The translations under genes were made by a program, and so were the position numbers. Below are positions 1-9,355 of a stretch of DNA of 64,000 bases, in pieces (position 1 is the stretch's first letter; each line of letters opens with the position of its first letter). Source of the DNA: CANJXF01 sp043775015 (GTDB taxonomy: Bacteria > Verrucomicrobiota > Verrucomicrobiia > Limisphaerales > CANJXF01); contig JAYVSV010000047.1 of NCBI GenBank assembly GCA_043775015.1, positions 62,001 through 126,000 on the forward strand, given 5' to 3'. The notes under the pieces were generated by a model, which saw only the letters and a program-made list of their open reading frames with translations, did not search any database and had not been told where the DNA came from.

Positions 1-438
1 AAAGGCGGTGCACAGGGCGCGATCCTTGGGGGGCAACTTCTCGAAATCCTCCCGCGCCAGCCGCGGCACCTCGAACAGGCGGTTCAACCAATCACCGCCG
101 TAGCCCGCCTCGCCGTTCAACTCGCTGGCCCGTCCCAGCCCGCTGACGTAAGATTCTTCAAGCTGCCACAAATAATCCTCGGCCTGACAATAAGCGAAAC
201 CGAAGATGACCGATTCATCCGTCGGCCCATCAATGTGCGGCACTCCGTAATGATCGCGGTAAATGGTCACGCTTCGGGCTAAGGCCGCTGCGTCAATGTC
301 GGGTGACGACGACTCGTTTGCCTGAACAGTCATCAGTCGTTCAGCTAGGCAGCAGAAACAAACCGCCAGAATTTTTGTAGCCCAAAAAATTCTATCAACC
401 GAACGATTAATTCCGAAAGAGCTACGTTTGTTTTTCAT
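1..438 (-). CDS. Penicillin acylase family protein, N-terminal part (cut by window edge)
   Basis: Only the first 146 codons lie in the window; the frame is open at base 1. After a hydrophobic signal-like segment (about residues 17-32) the translation contains VTIYRDHYGVPHI and then GFAYCQAEDYLWQLEE and GLGRASELNG. These are typical of the alpha-chain start of the penicillin/cephalosporin acylase (Ntn-hydrolase) family, which cleaves amide bonds of acylated substrates in the periplasm after self-processing. The catalytic N-terminal Ser of the beta chain would lie outside the window. I chose the ATG at 438 because it places the signal peptide at the N-terminus. The same frame stays open upstream to an ATG at 540, but the added 34 residues look unlike a secretion signal. 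True substrate unknown. Confidence 0.85.
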   Translation of the reverse strand, partial: MKNKRSSFGINRSVDRIFWATKILAVCFCCLAERLMTVQANESSSPDIDAAALARSVTIYRDHYGVPHIDGPTDESVIFGFAYCQAEDYLWQLEESYVSGLGRASELNGEAGYGGDWLNRLFEVPRLAREDFEKLPPKDRALCTAF

Positions 439-658
439 TTGAATTTGGTAGTCGTGGACATTCAATACCACACGCGTTTGCCCATCTTCAAGGACGGTTT
501 TGCCGATTGCATAAATCCGAGTTTCTAAGCTTGAACGCATGGAATATTTCGGTGCATCCCGGTTTTTCCGCGAGGGCGCGGAATCTACGCCCGAGGCGGG
601 TGCGCTCCTCAGCTATTTTTGAATTTGTTGTTAACCGAAGGTTTAAGAAGAATTGAAA

Positions 659-1513
659 TTATTTCTGCAGCAGCCTGCGCTCGGATTCATCCCGTATTTG
701 GCGCGGTGATTTTTCCAGGCGCAACATTTCGTTGGCGTAACGCCGACCGAGTTCACGTTGTGCTTCTGAGTTGAAATGCACTTGATCACCTTTGTGCGCG
801 AGACCTTTTGACAACGCGCAACCGGTCTTCAAAACGGTTTTCGGAATTTTGGCCAACGTCTCATTCACGTCGCGTGCGAACGGAAGCGGGTTGCCCTCAC
901 GGTTGTAATTGAACTCACCAATCTGGCCCACCACAAAAGGTAGATTTGGCGCGTTCAGGTCGGCGCGAATATCGGCAATCATTTTCGTCAGTCGCTCGCC
1001 GTAGGAATCGGAGTTGTTTTTTGCGCCCGCATCTCCTTCGCCCTGGTGCCAGAGGATTCCTGCGATTGTGCCCGCAGTTGCGGCGGCCTGCGCTCGTGCG
1101 ACGGCGTTGGAATATAAATCCGCTCCGCGCACCCATCGGCGCAACTGCGTTCCGCCCACCGCGCAAGGCACGAGACCGATGGTGATTTGCGGATTCGCCT
1201 CCGCCATCGCTTTGCCAAACGCGAGGCCCGGACCAACGCCGGGCGTCTTGCCTTTTTCGCCCAAGGTCAATGGCTCCGCCGCAAGTTGCCACTCGTTGCT
1301 GCGATTAAAAACGAAGACGCGCGGATGGGTGGTGCGATCTTCTTTTTCGGGAATTTCGCGTCCCGCCATATTCGATTGGCCTAACAATAAATAAATCTTT
1401 ACCTGATCTTTTCCGGGCAATTTTGTGATTGAGTTGGTTTCGATCGGAGCTGCCAGGGAGATAAAGTCCGTCGCACAAATCGTGAGCGCCAGGAGCAGAA
1501 TTAAATTTCTCAT
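659..1513 (-). CDS. Secreted carbohydrate esterase (CE6 / sialate O-acetylesterase-like, SASA domain)
   Basis: A 284-residue SGNH-type esterase, probably exported, removing acetyl groups from polysaccharides such as acetyl-xylan or from sialic acids. Residues 1-22 form a signal peptide. The nucleophile motif GQSNMAG is at about residues 45-51 (Ser47), the block GILWHQGEGDA lies mid-protein, and a late D-x-x-H (GDQVHFNS) supplies the remaining catalytic residues. The reading frame has an earlier ATG at 1561, but starting at 1513 puts the signal peptide first. It sits between two other minus-strand secreted hydrolase genes, which fits a polysaccharide-degrading lifestyle. Family assignment is strong; the exact substrate is inference. 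Confidence 0.85.
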   Translation of the reverse strand: MRNLILLLALTICATDFISLAAPIETNSITKLPGKDQVKIYLLLGQSNMAGREIPEKEDRTTHPRVFVFNRSNEWQLAAEPLTLGEKGKTPGVGPGLAFGKAMAEANPQITIGLVPCAVGGTQLRRWVRGADLYSNAVARAQAAATAGTIAGILWHQGEGDAGAKNNSDSYGERLTKMIADIRADLNAPNLPFVVGQIGEFNYNREGNPLPFARDVNETLAKIPKTVLKTGCALSKGLAHKGDQVHFNSEAQRELGRRYANEMLRLEKSPRQIRDESERRLLQK

Positions 1514-1641
1514 GCAGATGAAATAATAAAGCGCCCGCTCGGGTCTGCCACTTAAAATCATCGGCGCAGAGAAAATTTCGCAGTCAAGAAGCCAACACGG
1601 CTCCGCGCAAAACAGGAATCAGGCGCAATGGGCTGCGACGC

Positions 1642-2352
1642 TTATCGTAGCGGGTACATATCCACCCGGCGGAAGAAAATTTCGGCCCCTTCGCTTTGGA
1701 GAACAATTTTTCCGGAAGTTGGAAACGCATTCGTCCCCTCAATCGTTGTATGTCCGTTGACGGCGACTTTCACGCGATCACCGTCGCAGAGAACCTCCAG
1801 CCGATTCCATTGGCCGGCGGGTTTTTCGATTTCGTGTAAACCGCGGTAGCCGAGTTCGTCTTTCCAGGGGTCGCGTCCCGGACGATCAAAGCGCGCGATC
1901 TTCGGTCCTTTGCGCACGCCATCCACGGTGAGAAACGCGCCGTTCACGACGAGGATGTCGCCGGTGCCGCCTTCGATAATTTGCGCCTCAATCGCTCGCG
2001 GCCAGACGTAATCTTTGCCGCCGCCATGCACGAGCACGCCGCTATCCCGGGCATTTTTTTCGCGCGGTGCCCAAGTCTGGTTGCCCCATTTGTATTCGGC
2101 GACCAATTTGTAATTGGCGAAATTCGTCTGCTTGGTGGCGACGTAGCCATAATGCTGTCCGCTGATGTGCAGCATCCCGTTTTCCCATTTGAAAACCTGG
2201 TCCGGATCGCTGCCGACGCCAAATTTTTCGAGGAAGGAATAAAAGTTTTCCGGCTCCAAAAGGTGAACGACGTTTTGTTTTTTCGGCGACATGCAACCCA
2301 CGAGGCTGATGACCGCGAGCAAAGCGAATAGATGAATTTTCAGAATGCGCAT
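1642..2352 (-). CDS. DUF1080 family lipoprotein (3-keto-disaccharide hydrolase-like)
   Basis: A 236-residue protein with a lipoprotein signal peptide: hydrophobic residues 6-18 and a lipobox ending at Cys20 (SLVGC). The rest matches the DUF1080 / 3-keto-disaccharide hydrolase fold, a concanavalin-like beta-sandwich, with recognisable blocks YKLVAEYKWG, ARDSGVLVHG, EAQIIEGGTGDI and WNRLEVLCDGDRV. Members are very numerous in Verrucomicrobiota and Planctomycetota. A few characterised ones act on 3-keto-glycosides; activity here is inferred from the family. It is probably anchored in a membrane facing the periplasm. The gene lies upstream of the esterase on the same strand with a gap of about 130 bp, so co-transcription is possible. 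Confidence 0.85.
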   Translation of the reverse strand: MRILKIHLFALLAVISLVGCMSPKKQNVVHLLEPENFYSFLEKFGVGSDPDQVFKWENGMLHISGQHYGYVATKQTNFANYKLVAEYKWGNQTWAPREKNARDSGVLVHGGGKDYVWPRAIEAQIIEGGTGDILVVNGAFLTVDGVRKGPKIARFDRPGRDPWKDELGYRGLHEIEKPAGQWNRLEVLCDGDRVKVAVNGHTTIEGTNAFPTSGKIVLQSEGAEIFFRRVDMYPLR

Positions 2353-2484
2353 GGAACAAGTAGAGTGTCACCGCTCGTTTCGGGCAAGGAGGAAAGTCGC
2401 TCTCTCACGAAACGCCGTTAACAACGTCCGATCTGCTGCCCGACGCTTGACGCCGCCTGATTCCGCTGCGACTTTTCTCACGCT

Positions 2485-5400
2485 TTGGGGCTAGACCGGT
2501 CAAACGCGGCCGGTGATTTATTCGCCGCCGCTTCGTCAATTCCCGCCGTGCATGACTTGCTTCGGCGTTTGGAGTCGGGCGGCGCATTGTCTTTTTCCGA
2601 TGTCAGCCTCTCCGCGCAACCGTTTTTTGCCGCGCTGCTCGCCCATGTTTTTCCCGAATACCCAATCGTAGTTGTCACGGAAGGTTTGAAGACGCAGGAA
2701 AGTTTTCAGCAGGACGTCGATACATGGTTGAAGGTTCAAAGTTCAAAGTCAAAGACAGCCCATCCGCCACCCTCGCCGCTTTTTTTTCCTGCCTGGGAAA
2801 TGTTGCCGCACGAATCGAAGCTGCCGCATGCCGACGTGATTAGTGACCGGCTCGAAACGTTGGTCGCGCTTTCCGGCAACTTAAAATTAAAAACTCAAAA
2901 TTCAAAACTCGTCATCACCAGCGTCACTGCGCTTCTGCAAAAAACATTTCCGCCCACCGAGATTCAAACGCGCACTCGCTGGTTGAAGCGCGGGGATAAA
3001 ACGGAACCGCTCGGCTTGATCGAATGGCTGGAAGAGCAGGGCTACGAACCGGAGGCGCAAGTCTCGCAACGCGGAGAGATTTCGTTGCGCGGCGGGATTG
3101 TCGATCTGTGGCCGATCACGAGTCCGTGGCCGGTGCGACTGGAATTCTTTGGCGATGAGTTGGAGTCGTTACGTTACTTCGATCAATTCAGCCAGATTTC
3201 AAAGGAGGAGATTTCTGAAATTCTGATCCCGCCCGGTGGCGAGTTGGGAATATTGAAACGACAAAATTCAGAATCCAGAATCCAGAATCCAGAATCCGGT
3301 GGCTTTCAATGCTCAACTCTCCTCGATTATCTGCCGCGCGAAACGATTTTTCTTCTCTGCGAACCGGAGTTGATCGAACAACAAGCGAATCGTTACGAAG
3401 AACAAGTTCCCGAGGGCGATCCATTTTTTGTTTCGTGGAAAAATTTTCTAAGCCAGGTCGCGGAAAAGAAAATGATCTCCATTTCTGTGGAGGAAGGAAG
3501 CGAAGTCGAAGTTCTCGAAAATTTTCCTCACGCCGATTTCAAATCTGAAATTTCCAATTTAAAATTCCAAAGCCTCGAAGTCTTTCGCCCGATTGGAAAT
3601 CGTCCACCGGAACCGCAAATTGCCCAGGCGCAACGCAAAGAATTTTTCGGGCAGATTCATCGTTGGTCGCGGCAGGATTATGCCGTCCATGTCTTTTGCA
3701 ACAACGACGGCGAACGCCAGCGCTTCGAGGAAATCTGGTGGGAATACGGGTTTGGCAACGTCAACGAGCTGCAACTTCACCTCGGCACGTTGGCGCGCGG
3801 ATTTGTTTTTGAGTCCGCCAAACTGGTCGTCGTCACCGATGCGGAAATCTTTGGTCGCTACAAAGTGCAACGTCCACGCCGCCTCAAATCGCCCCACGCC
3901 CAAACCACCCGTTCGCTGCTCGACATTGATTTTGCTGATTTGGAGGAAGGCGATTACGTCGTCCATTTGCAATATGGCATTGGGCGTTATCTCGGTTTGA
4001 AAATGGTTCCCTCGGCGTTGGGCACGAAAGGAAAGGATGTTGCGGTGCGAGCGGATGCCGGACAGGAATGTCTTGCCATCGAATACGCTGCGAGCAATCC
4101 AGCGGAGCCTGCTCCGAAATTATACGTGCCCGTCACGGAGTCGCATCTCGTGAGCAAATATGTCGGCGCCGGCAAAGCGCGACCGGTGTTGAACACGCTG
4201 GGTGGATCGCGTTGGGGTAAAACCAAGGAGCAAGCGGAGCGGGCGGTGCGCGATGTGGCGAGCGATTTTCTCGCGATTCAAGCGGCGCGCGAATCGCAAC
4301 CCGGCCACAGTTTCCCGCCGGACAACACCTGGCAGCGGGAGTTTGAAGGCTCGTTTGTTTATGAGGAAACGCCCGATCAGATGCGCGCCATTATCGCGGC
4401 AAAAACCGACATGGAAACCGCGCGCCCGATGGACCGGTTGATCTGCGGCGATGTTGGTTTCGGCAAAACGGAAATCGCCATTCGCGCTGCGTTCAAATGT
4501 GTCATGGGCGGAAAACAGGTGGCGATTCTCGTGCCGACCACCGTGCTCGCCCAGCAGCACTTTAATAATTTCCGCGAACGCATGGCCGATTATCCGGTGC
4601 GCGTGGAAATGCTTTCGCGGTTTCGCACCCGGCGCGAACAGGAAAAAGTCATTCGCGATTTAGCGGAAGGTTCGGTGGACATTGTCATCGGCACGCATCG
4701 CCTGGTGCAGTCGGACATTGAATTCAAGGACCTCGGTTTGGTGGTGATCGACGAGGAGCAGCGCTTCGGCGTGATGCACAAGGAAAAATTCAAAATGTTG
4801 CGGCGCCTCGTGGACGTTCTCACGTTGAGCGCAACGCCGATCCCGCGAACTTTGTATCTTGCACTCACCGGCGCGCGCGACATGAGCACGATTGAAACTC
4901 CGCCTCAGGATCGTTTACCCGTCGAAACCATCGTCACGCAATACGACGAGCGCACCATTCGCGACGCCGTGCAACGCGAGATGAATCGAGGCGGGCAAAC
5001 TTTCTATCTGCACAATCGCGTGATGGACATCGAATCGGTGGCGCATCGTTTGCGAACGTTGTTGCCGAATGCGCGGATTCTCGTCGGCCACGGCCAGATG
5101 CACGCCGACGATCTGGAAGAGGTGATGACGAAATTTATCAATGGCGAAGCGGACGTGTTGCTTTCCACGACCATCATCGAAAGCGGCCTCGATATTCCGA
5201 ATGCGAACACGATCATCATTGATCGCGCCGACCGTTTTGGCCTGAGTGATTTGTATCAATTGCGTGGTCGCGTCGGTCGCTACAAACATCAGGCCTACGC
5301 CTATCTTTTGTTGCCGCGCCATGCGGGATTGCTCACCGATGCACGCAAACGCATCAGCGCCATCAAACAGTATTCCACTCTCGGCAGCGGGTTTAAAATT

Positions 5401-6078
5401 GCGATGCGCGATCTGGAAATTCGCGGCGCAGGAAATTTATTGGGAGCGCAACAAAGTGGACACATCACCGCTGTTGGTTTTGAACTCTATTGCCAGTTGC
5501 TCAAGCAAAGCGTCAGTGCGCTCAAGGGTGAGAAGGTCAAGAAACGCATCGAAGTACAGGTGCGAATTGATTTTCTCGCGATGAGTCCGGGGGAAGAAGC
5601 GGGAGTCGGCAGCCAGGATTCAACCGCCGGAAAAAAGAAACCAGATTTCGAGATCAACGTTCCGCGCGAAGTCAGCTCGTTCGTTGAGCGCCCCACCGAA
5701 CTCAAAGCGCAAAACTTAAAACTTAAAACTTCCCCAGCCTACCTTCCGCTGAACTACATCGCGGAAGCGCAACAACGCATCGAGATTTATCGCAAGCTGG
5801 CGCAGGTCGAGGACAAACCCGCGCTGGACACGTTAAAGAAAGAATTGCGCGACCGCTTCGGACCGTTGCCGGCCTCGGTTGAATTGCTGTTGCAAGTTGG
5901 CGAATTAAAAGTGCTCGCAGCGGAAAAACAGGTGACCACCATCGAGGTTCAGGGCGATAGGCTCATGCTCACGCGCAACAACGATTTCATAATGGTGGGT
6001 GGAAAATTCCCGCGCCTTTCCAGGAAAGACGCCCCCGCGCGCTTGAAGGAAATCAAGAAGCTTCTCCTCGCGCTTTAA
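2485..6078 (+). CDS. mfd: Transcription-repair coupling factor Mfd
   Basis: A 1,197-residue Mfd, the ATP-driven translocase that removes RNA polymerase stalled at DNA lesions and recruits UvrA. Visible in order: a UvrB-homology N-terminal part (about residues 1-330), the RNA polymerase-interacting region around LEEGDYVVHLQYGIGRYLG, the RecG-like helicase core with Walker A GDVGFGKTE (about 655-663), DEEQ box (about 756-759) and LSATPIPRTLYLAL, the TRG region QLRGRVGRY, and the C-terminal TRCF domain. The start is a TTG; no closer ATG gives a full N-terminus. Oddity: five short lysine/asparagine/serine-rich stretches encoded by A/T-rich tandem repeats are inserted in frame (about residues 84-90, 132-142, 260-272, 352-363, 1076-1083), all outside the catalytic motifs. 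The length is in the family range. Confidence 0.97.
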   Translation: MGLDRSNAAGDLFAAASSIPAVHDLLRRLESGGALSFSDVSLSAQPFFAALLAHVFPEYPIVVVTEGLKTQESFQQDVDTWLKVQSSKSKTAHPPPSPLFFPAWEMLPHESKLPHADVISDRLETLVALSGNLKLKTQNSKLVITSVTALLQKTFPPTEIQTRTRWLKRGDKTEPLGLIEWLEEQGYEPEAQVSQRGEISLRGGIVDLWPITSPWPVRLEFFGDELESLRYFDQFSQISKEEISEILIPPGGELGILKRQNSESRIQNPESGGFQCSTLLDYLPRETIFLLCEPELIEQQANRYEEQVPEGDPFFVSWKNFLSQVAEKKMISISVEEGSEVEVLENFPHADFKSEISNLKFQSLEVFRPIGNRPPEPQIAQAQRKEFFGQIHRWSRQDYAVHVFCNNDGERQRFEEIWWEYGFGNVNELQLHLGTLARGFVFESAKLVVVTDAEIFGRYKVQRPRRLKSPHAQTTRSLLDIDFADLEEGDYVVHLQYGIGRYLGLKMVPSALGTKGKDVAVRADAGQECLAIEYAASNPAEPAPKLYVPVTESHLVSKYVGAGKARPVLNTLGGSRWGKTKEQAERAVRDVASDFLAIQAARESQPGHSFPPDNTWQREFEGSFVYEETPDQMRAIIAAKTDMETARPMDRLICGDVGFGKTEIAIRAAFKCVMGGKQVAILVPTTVLAQQHFNNFRERMADYPVRVEMLSRFRTRREQEKVIRDLAEGSVDIVIGTHRLVQSDIEFKDLGLVVIDEEQRFGVMHKEKFKMLRRLVDVLTLSATPIPRTLYLALTGARDMSTIETPPQDRLPVETIVTQYDERTIRDAVQREMNRGGQTFYLHNRVMDIESVAHRLRTLLPNARILVGHGQMHADDLEEVMTKFINGEADVLLSTTIIESGLDIPNANTIIIDRADRFGLSDLYQLRGRVGRYKHQAYAYLLLPRHAGLLTDARKRISAIKQYSTLGSGFKIAMRDLEIRGAGNLLGAQQSGHITAVGFELYCQLLKQSVSALKGEKVKKRIEVQVRIDFLAMSPGEEAGVGSQDSTAGKKKPDFEINVPREVSSFVERPTELKAQNLKLKTSPAYLPLNYIAEAQQRIEIYRKLAQVEDKPALDTLKKELRDRFGPLPASVELLLQVGELKVLAAEKQVTTIEVQGDRLMLTRNNDFIMVGGKFPRLSRKDAPARLKEIKKLLLAL
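2733..2754. repeat. Short A/T-rich tandem repeat in frame in mfd, site 1
   Basis: Two copies of the heptamer gttcaaa followed by a shortened copy. It encodes a Lys/Ser/Gln-rich stretch in the UvrB-homology region of Mfd, just before a proline-rich run. One of seven similar sites in mfd and larE. Confidence 0.7.
2879..2910. repeat. Short A/T-rich tandem repeat in frame in mfd, site 2
   Basis: Irregular 6-7 bp units of the form ttaaaa / ctcaaaa / ttcaaaa. It encodes LKLKTQNSKL within Mfd (about residues 132-142), a stretch unlike the surrounding conserved sequence. Confidence 0.7.
3262..3299. repeat. Short tandem repeat in frame in mfd, site 3
   Basis: The clearest of the seven: consecutive near-identical heptamers of the form tccagaa. 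They encode QNSESRIQNPES in the middle of Mfd (about residues 260-272). Confidence 0.8.
3538..3572. repeat. Short A/T-rich repeat in frame in mfd, site 4
   Basis: Units of the type ttcaaat / ctgaaat / ttccaat / ttaaaat / tccaaag, imperfect heptamers. They encode FKSEISNLKFQS in Mfd (about residues 352-363). Confidence 0.7.
5709..5731. repeat. Short A/T-rich repeat in frame in mfd, site 5
   Basis: The heptamer acttaaa occurs twice after a related aaaactt unit. It encodes QNLKLKTS near the start of the C-terminal TRCF domain of Mfd (about residues 1076-1083). Confidence 0.7.
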
Positions 6079-6177
6079 TTTTAGCCGTTACTCCGAACTT
6101 GGATTGTTTCAATTTTGCGCAACGAAGCCGATTTCGTAGTTGCTCAAATTACATCGTTCCTTAACGTTCGTTCCAAG

Positions 6178-9100
6178 ATGCCTCTGGCTTGGAACGAAAT
6201 CCGACACCGCGCAATTAAGTTTGCCAACGACTGGCCCAATGCCGCCAGCGAATCCGCCGACAAACAAACCTTCTGGAACGAATTCTTCGATGTCTTTGGC
6301 GTGGCGCGCAAAACCGTGGCCTCCTTTGAAGCGCCGGTGAAGAAAGTCTCCGGCCACGATGGTTTCATTGATTTGTTTTGGAAAGGTCAACTGATCGTCG
6401 AACACAAGTCGCTCGGCGGAAATCTCAGCAAAGCGCAGTCGCAGGCTTTCGATTACATTCAGGCGCTCGCCGCCGAAGGGAAGCACAACGAAATTCCGCG
6501 CTACGTCATCGTCTCCGACTTTGCGCGCATCGTTCTCTACGACCTCGAACCCGAGGAACAGAAAGACTTGCCGCTGTTCAATAATCGCCGCGTGCAGATT
6601 GCGGCGGAATTTCCGCTCAACGAATTTCACAAGAACATCCGCCCGTTCGCCTTCATCGCGGGCTACAAACAGCAAAAGCTCGATCCTGAAGACCCGGCCA
6701 ATCTCGAAGCCGCGAAGATCATGGCCAATCTTCACGACGCGCTCAAAGCCGGGAACTACATCGGCCACGAACTCCGCGTCTTTCTCGTCCGCATTCTCTT
6801 TTGCCTCTTTGCCGAAGACGCCGGCATCTTTCCGCAGCCACGCCAGTTCGAGCTTTACCTGACCAACCACACTGCGCCCGACGGCTCCGACCTCGGCACC
6901 AAGCTCGCGCATCTTTTCCAAATCCTAAACATCGAAGTCTCGAAGCGGCAAAAGAACCTTGACGAAGACCTCGCCGAATTTCCTTACGTGAACGGCGACC
7001 TGTTCAAAGAGCAACTCAAGTTCGCCGATTTCAACAGCGACATGCGCAACGCTCTTCTCGCCGCGTGCGCGTTTCGTTGGGAAAAGATTTCTCCTGCCGT
7101 CTTCGGTTCGCTCTTTCAGGAAGTGATGCTCGCTCCGGAACGCCGCCAGCTTGGCGCGCATTACACTGCCGAGAAAAACATCATGAAGGTCGTCCGGTCG
7201 CTTTTCCTCAATGACCTCCGCGCGGAACTGGAAGCGATCAAGACCGACAAATCCACCCGGCGCGCGGCGCGGCTCGAAGAATTTCACCAGAAGCTCTCCC
7301 GCCTGTGTTTTTTCGATCCCGCGTGCGGTTGCGGCAACTTTCTTGTCATCACCTACCGCGAATTGCGCGCGCTGGAGTTGGAAGTGCTCAAGCTCATTTA
7401 CGGCAAGCAGACGGAAATGACGCTCGACGCCGTGAACAAACTTTCCACGCTCGACGTGGACCAGATGTTTGGCATTGAGATTGAAGAATTCCCGGCGCGC
7501 ATTGCGGAAGTGGCGCTCTGGCTGACCGACCATCAAGCGAACATGGAATTGTCGATTGCCTTCACGCAACGCTACCTCCGCATCCCGCTGCGCAAGAGTC
7601 CGCACATCCACGTCGGCAACGCGCTGCGCATGGATTGGAAACAAGTGCTCGCGCCGGAGAAATGTTCTTACATTTTGGGCAATCCGCCGTTTGTGGGAAA
7701 GCACTTGATGAACGGAGGCCAAGATGAAGACATGGCTGTCGTGTGGGGCGAATTAAATGGCGCTGGCTTTCTCGACTATGTAACCGGCTGGTACGCCAAA
7801 GCAGCCAATTACATAGCAGGAACCAAAATCGTAGTTGGATTCGTTTCAACAAACTCGATTACGCAAGGCGAGCAAGTTGGAATTTTGTGGAACGAGCTAT
7901 TCCAGAAATACGGAATCAAAATCCACTTTGCTCATCGCACCTTCGCTTGGCAAAGCGAAGCACGCGGTCGCGCCCATGTTCATGTTGTCATCGTGGGCTT
8001 TGCTGCGTTCAACACACTCACAAAGAAGATTTACGACTACCACGATGATGAAGATCGTCCAGTCGTTTCTACAGCAGCGAACATCAGCCCATATTTGATT
8101 GACGCAGCGGATATCGCGTTGCCGATTCGCCGCAACCCAATTTGCGCGGTTCCGTTCATCGTCAACGGCAACAAACCAGCAGATGGCGGTTTTCTCATCG
8201 TTGAAGATGATCAACGAAAAACTTTTCTTGAGAACAATCCGGGTGCCGCGCCTTACCTCCGCGAGATGTTAAGTGCTGACCAGTATCTGAATGGAGCAAA
8301 GCGCTGGGTGCTTTGGTTAATCGACGCGCCTCCACAGGTTGTGAAAGACAATCCCGACGTTCACGAACGGGTAAAGGCTGTGCGCGAATTCAGATTACGA
8401 AGTCCGAAGGAATCGACAAAACGAATGGCGGATAAGCCATCGCTCTTTGATCAAATCCGACAGCCGACTTCACGCTATTTACTCATTCCACGTCATTCAT
8501 CCGAAAATCGGCGCTACGTACCGTTTGGCTATTTCACACCCGACTATATTATTTCCGATAGTTGCACAGCGATTCCAGACGCGACGCTTTATCATTTTGC
8601 GGTGATTTCATCGGCTATGCATATGTCGTGGCTTCGCCAAGTGTGCGGTCGCATCAAGTCTGATTTTCGCTACTCAAACAAACTTGTTTACAACAACTTC
8701 CCCTGGCCGCAAACGCCGAGCGAGGCGCAGAAGACTGCGGTGGAAAAGGCCGCGCAAGCCGTGCTCGATGCCCGCGCGCAATTTATGTCCCCGGAGGGGA
8801 CAGGGAAATTAGCCGGGGGTTGCAGCGCAGCGGAAACCCCCGGTCACATCCAAAAAGGAAAGGCACCCCGGAGGGGTGCCGGAACCGCCGCGCCGCCCGC
8901 CTTCCGCGACCCCGCCGGGGTCGAATCTCTTTCGGACGTTGATCCCGGGGGTATCGCTGGCGCTCAACCCCCGGCTAATCTCCCGCATCCCTCCGGGATA
9001 AAATCCTGCACGCTGGCCGACCTCTACGATCCCGTCGCCATGCCACCCGCGCTCGCCAAAGCGCATTCGGAACTCGACCGCGCCGTGGACCGTTGCTACC

Positions 9101-9333
9101 GCAAAGAACCTTTCGCCAGCGACCGCGCCCGCGTGGAATACCTCTTCCAACTCTACGAGAAATTGACCGCGCCTTTGATTGCTGCCGCGAACGCGAAACC
9201 GAAACGCGCAAAATCGCCGTATGCCAAGTCGCCGCGCAATCCATCGCATCCAAGCCTGACGCCGGAAAAATCATTTGGCGATGCTGCCCACTTTTACGGC
9301 AAAGAAGATTACACGCCTTATCACGCTCCTTGA
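6178..9333 (+). CDS. MmeI-like (type IIL) combined restriction endonuclease / adenine methyltransferase
   Basis: A 1,051-residue protein with MmeI-family architecture, one polypeptide that both modifies and cuts DNA. The N-terminal nuclease has Asp65-x9-Glu75-His-Lys77 (GFIDLFWKG then EHK), matching the PD-(D/E)xK spacing of MmeI. A helical region follows, then the N6-adenine methyltransferase with motif I DPACGCGNF (about 380-388) and motif IV NPPF (502-505), then a target-recognition region, then a C-terminal part with YNNFPWPQTP. Start: the ATG at 6178 gives the usual family N-terminus; the frame also opens at a TTG at 6115. Between TRD and C-terminus about 71 residues are encoded by a cluster of palindromic repeats (8787-8999) that is not part of the family. 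Whether it is still active cannot be judged from sequence. It stands alone, without separate specificity or nuclease genes. Confidence 0.92.
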   Translation: MPLAWNEIRHRAIKFANDWPNAASESADKQTFWNEFFDVFGVARKTVASFEAPVKKVSGHDGFIDLFWKGQLIVEHKSLGGNLSKAQSQAFDYIQALAAEGKHNEIPRYVIVSDFARIVLYDLEPEEQKDLPLFNNRRVQIAAEFPLNEFHKNIRPFAFIAGYKQQKLDPEDPANLEAAKIMANLHDALKAGNYIGHELRVFLVRILFCLFAEDAGIFPQPRQFELYLTNHTAPDGSDLGTKLAHLFQILNIEVSKRQKNLDEDLAEFPYVNGDLFKEQLKFADFNSDMRNALLAACAFRWEKISPAVFGSLFQEVMLAPERRQLGAHYTAEKNIMKVVRSLFLNDLRAELEAIKTDKSTRRAARLEEFHQKLSRLCFFDPACGCGNFLVITYRELRALELEVLKLIYGKQTEMTLDAVNKLSTLDVDQMFGIEIEEFPARIAEVALWLTDHQANMELSIAFTQRYLRIPLRKSPHIHVGNALRMDWKQVLAPEKCSYILGNPPFVGKHLMNGGQDEDMAVVWGELNGAGFLDYVTGWYAKAANYIAGTKIVVGFVSTNSITQGEQVGILWNELFQKYGIKIHFAHRTFAWQSEARGRAHVHVVIVGFAAFNTLTKKIYDYHDDEDRPVVSTAANISPYLIDAADIALPIRRNPICAVPFIVNGNKPADGGFLIVEDDQRKTFLENNPGAAPYLREMLSADQYLNGAKRWVLWLIDAPPQVVKDNPDVHERVKAVREFRLRSPKESTKRMADKPSLFDQIRQPTSRYLLIPRHSSENRRYVPFGYFTPDYIISDSCTAIPDATLYHFAVISSAMHMSWLRQVCGRIKSDFRYSNKLVYNNFPWPQTPSEAQKTAVEKAAQAVLDARAQFMSPEGTGKLAGGCSAAETPGHIQKGKAPRRGAGTAAPPAFRDPAGVESLSDVDPGGIAGAQPPANLPHPSGIKSCTLADLYDPVAMPPALAKAHSELDRAVDRCYRKEPFASDRARVEYLFQLYEKLTAPLIAAANAKPKRAKSPYAKSPRNPSHPSLTPEKSFGDAAHFYGKEDYTPYHAP
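8787..8999. repeat. 213-bp cluster of GC-rich palindromes inserted in frame
   Basis: At least five short palindromes follow one another, for example gtccccggaggggac, ggcaccccggaggggtgcc and gaccccgccggggtc, framed by outer inverted arms of the type ttagccgggggtt / aacccccggctaa. The cluster occupies 71 codons with no stop in the MmeI-like frame and encodes a Gly/Pro/Ala-rich stretch. This kind of array is normally found between genes. Confidence 0.85.
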
Positions 9334-9355
9334 CTATCGGGTGAGCTTATGGCGG

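Noticed and set aside
439..540. In-frame extension of the penicillin acylase gene upstream to an ATG at 540
   Set aside because: It would add 34 residues before the signal peptide, and the added sequence has no export signal. The start at 438 is more natural. It might be a remnant of another gene, but I could not recognise one.
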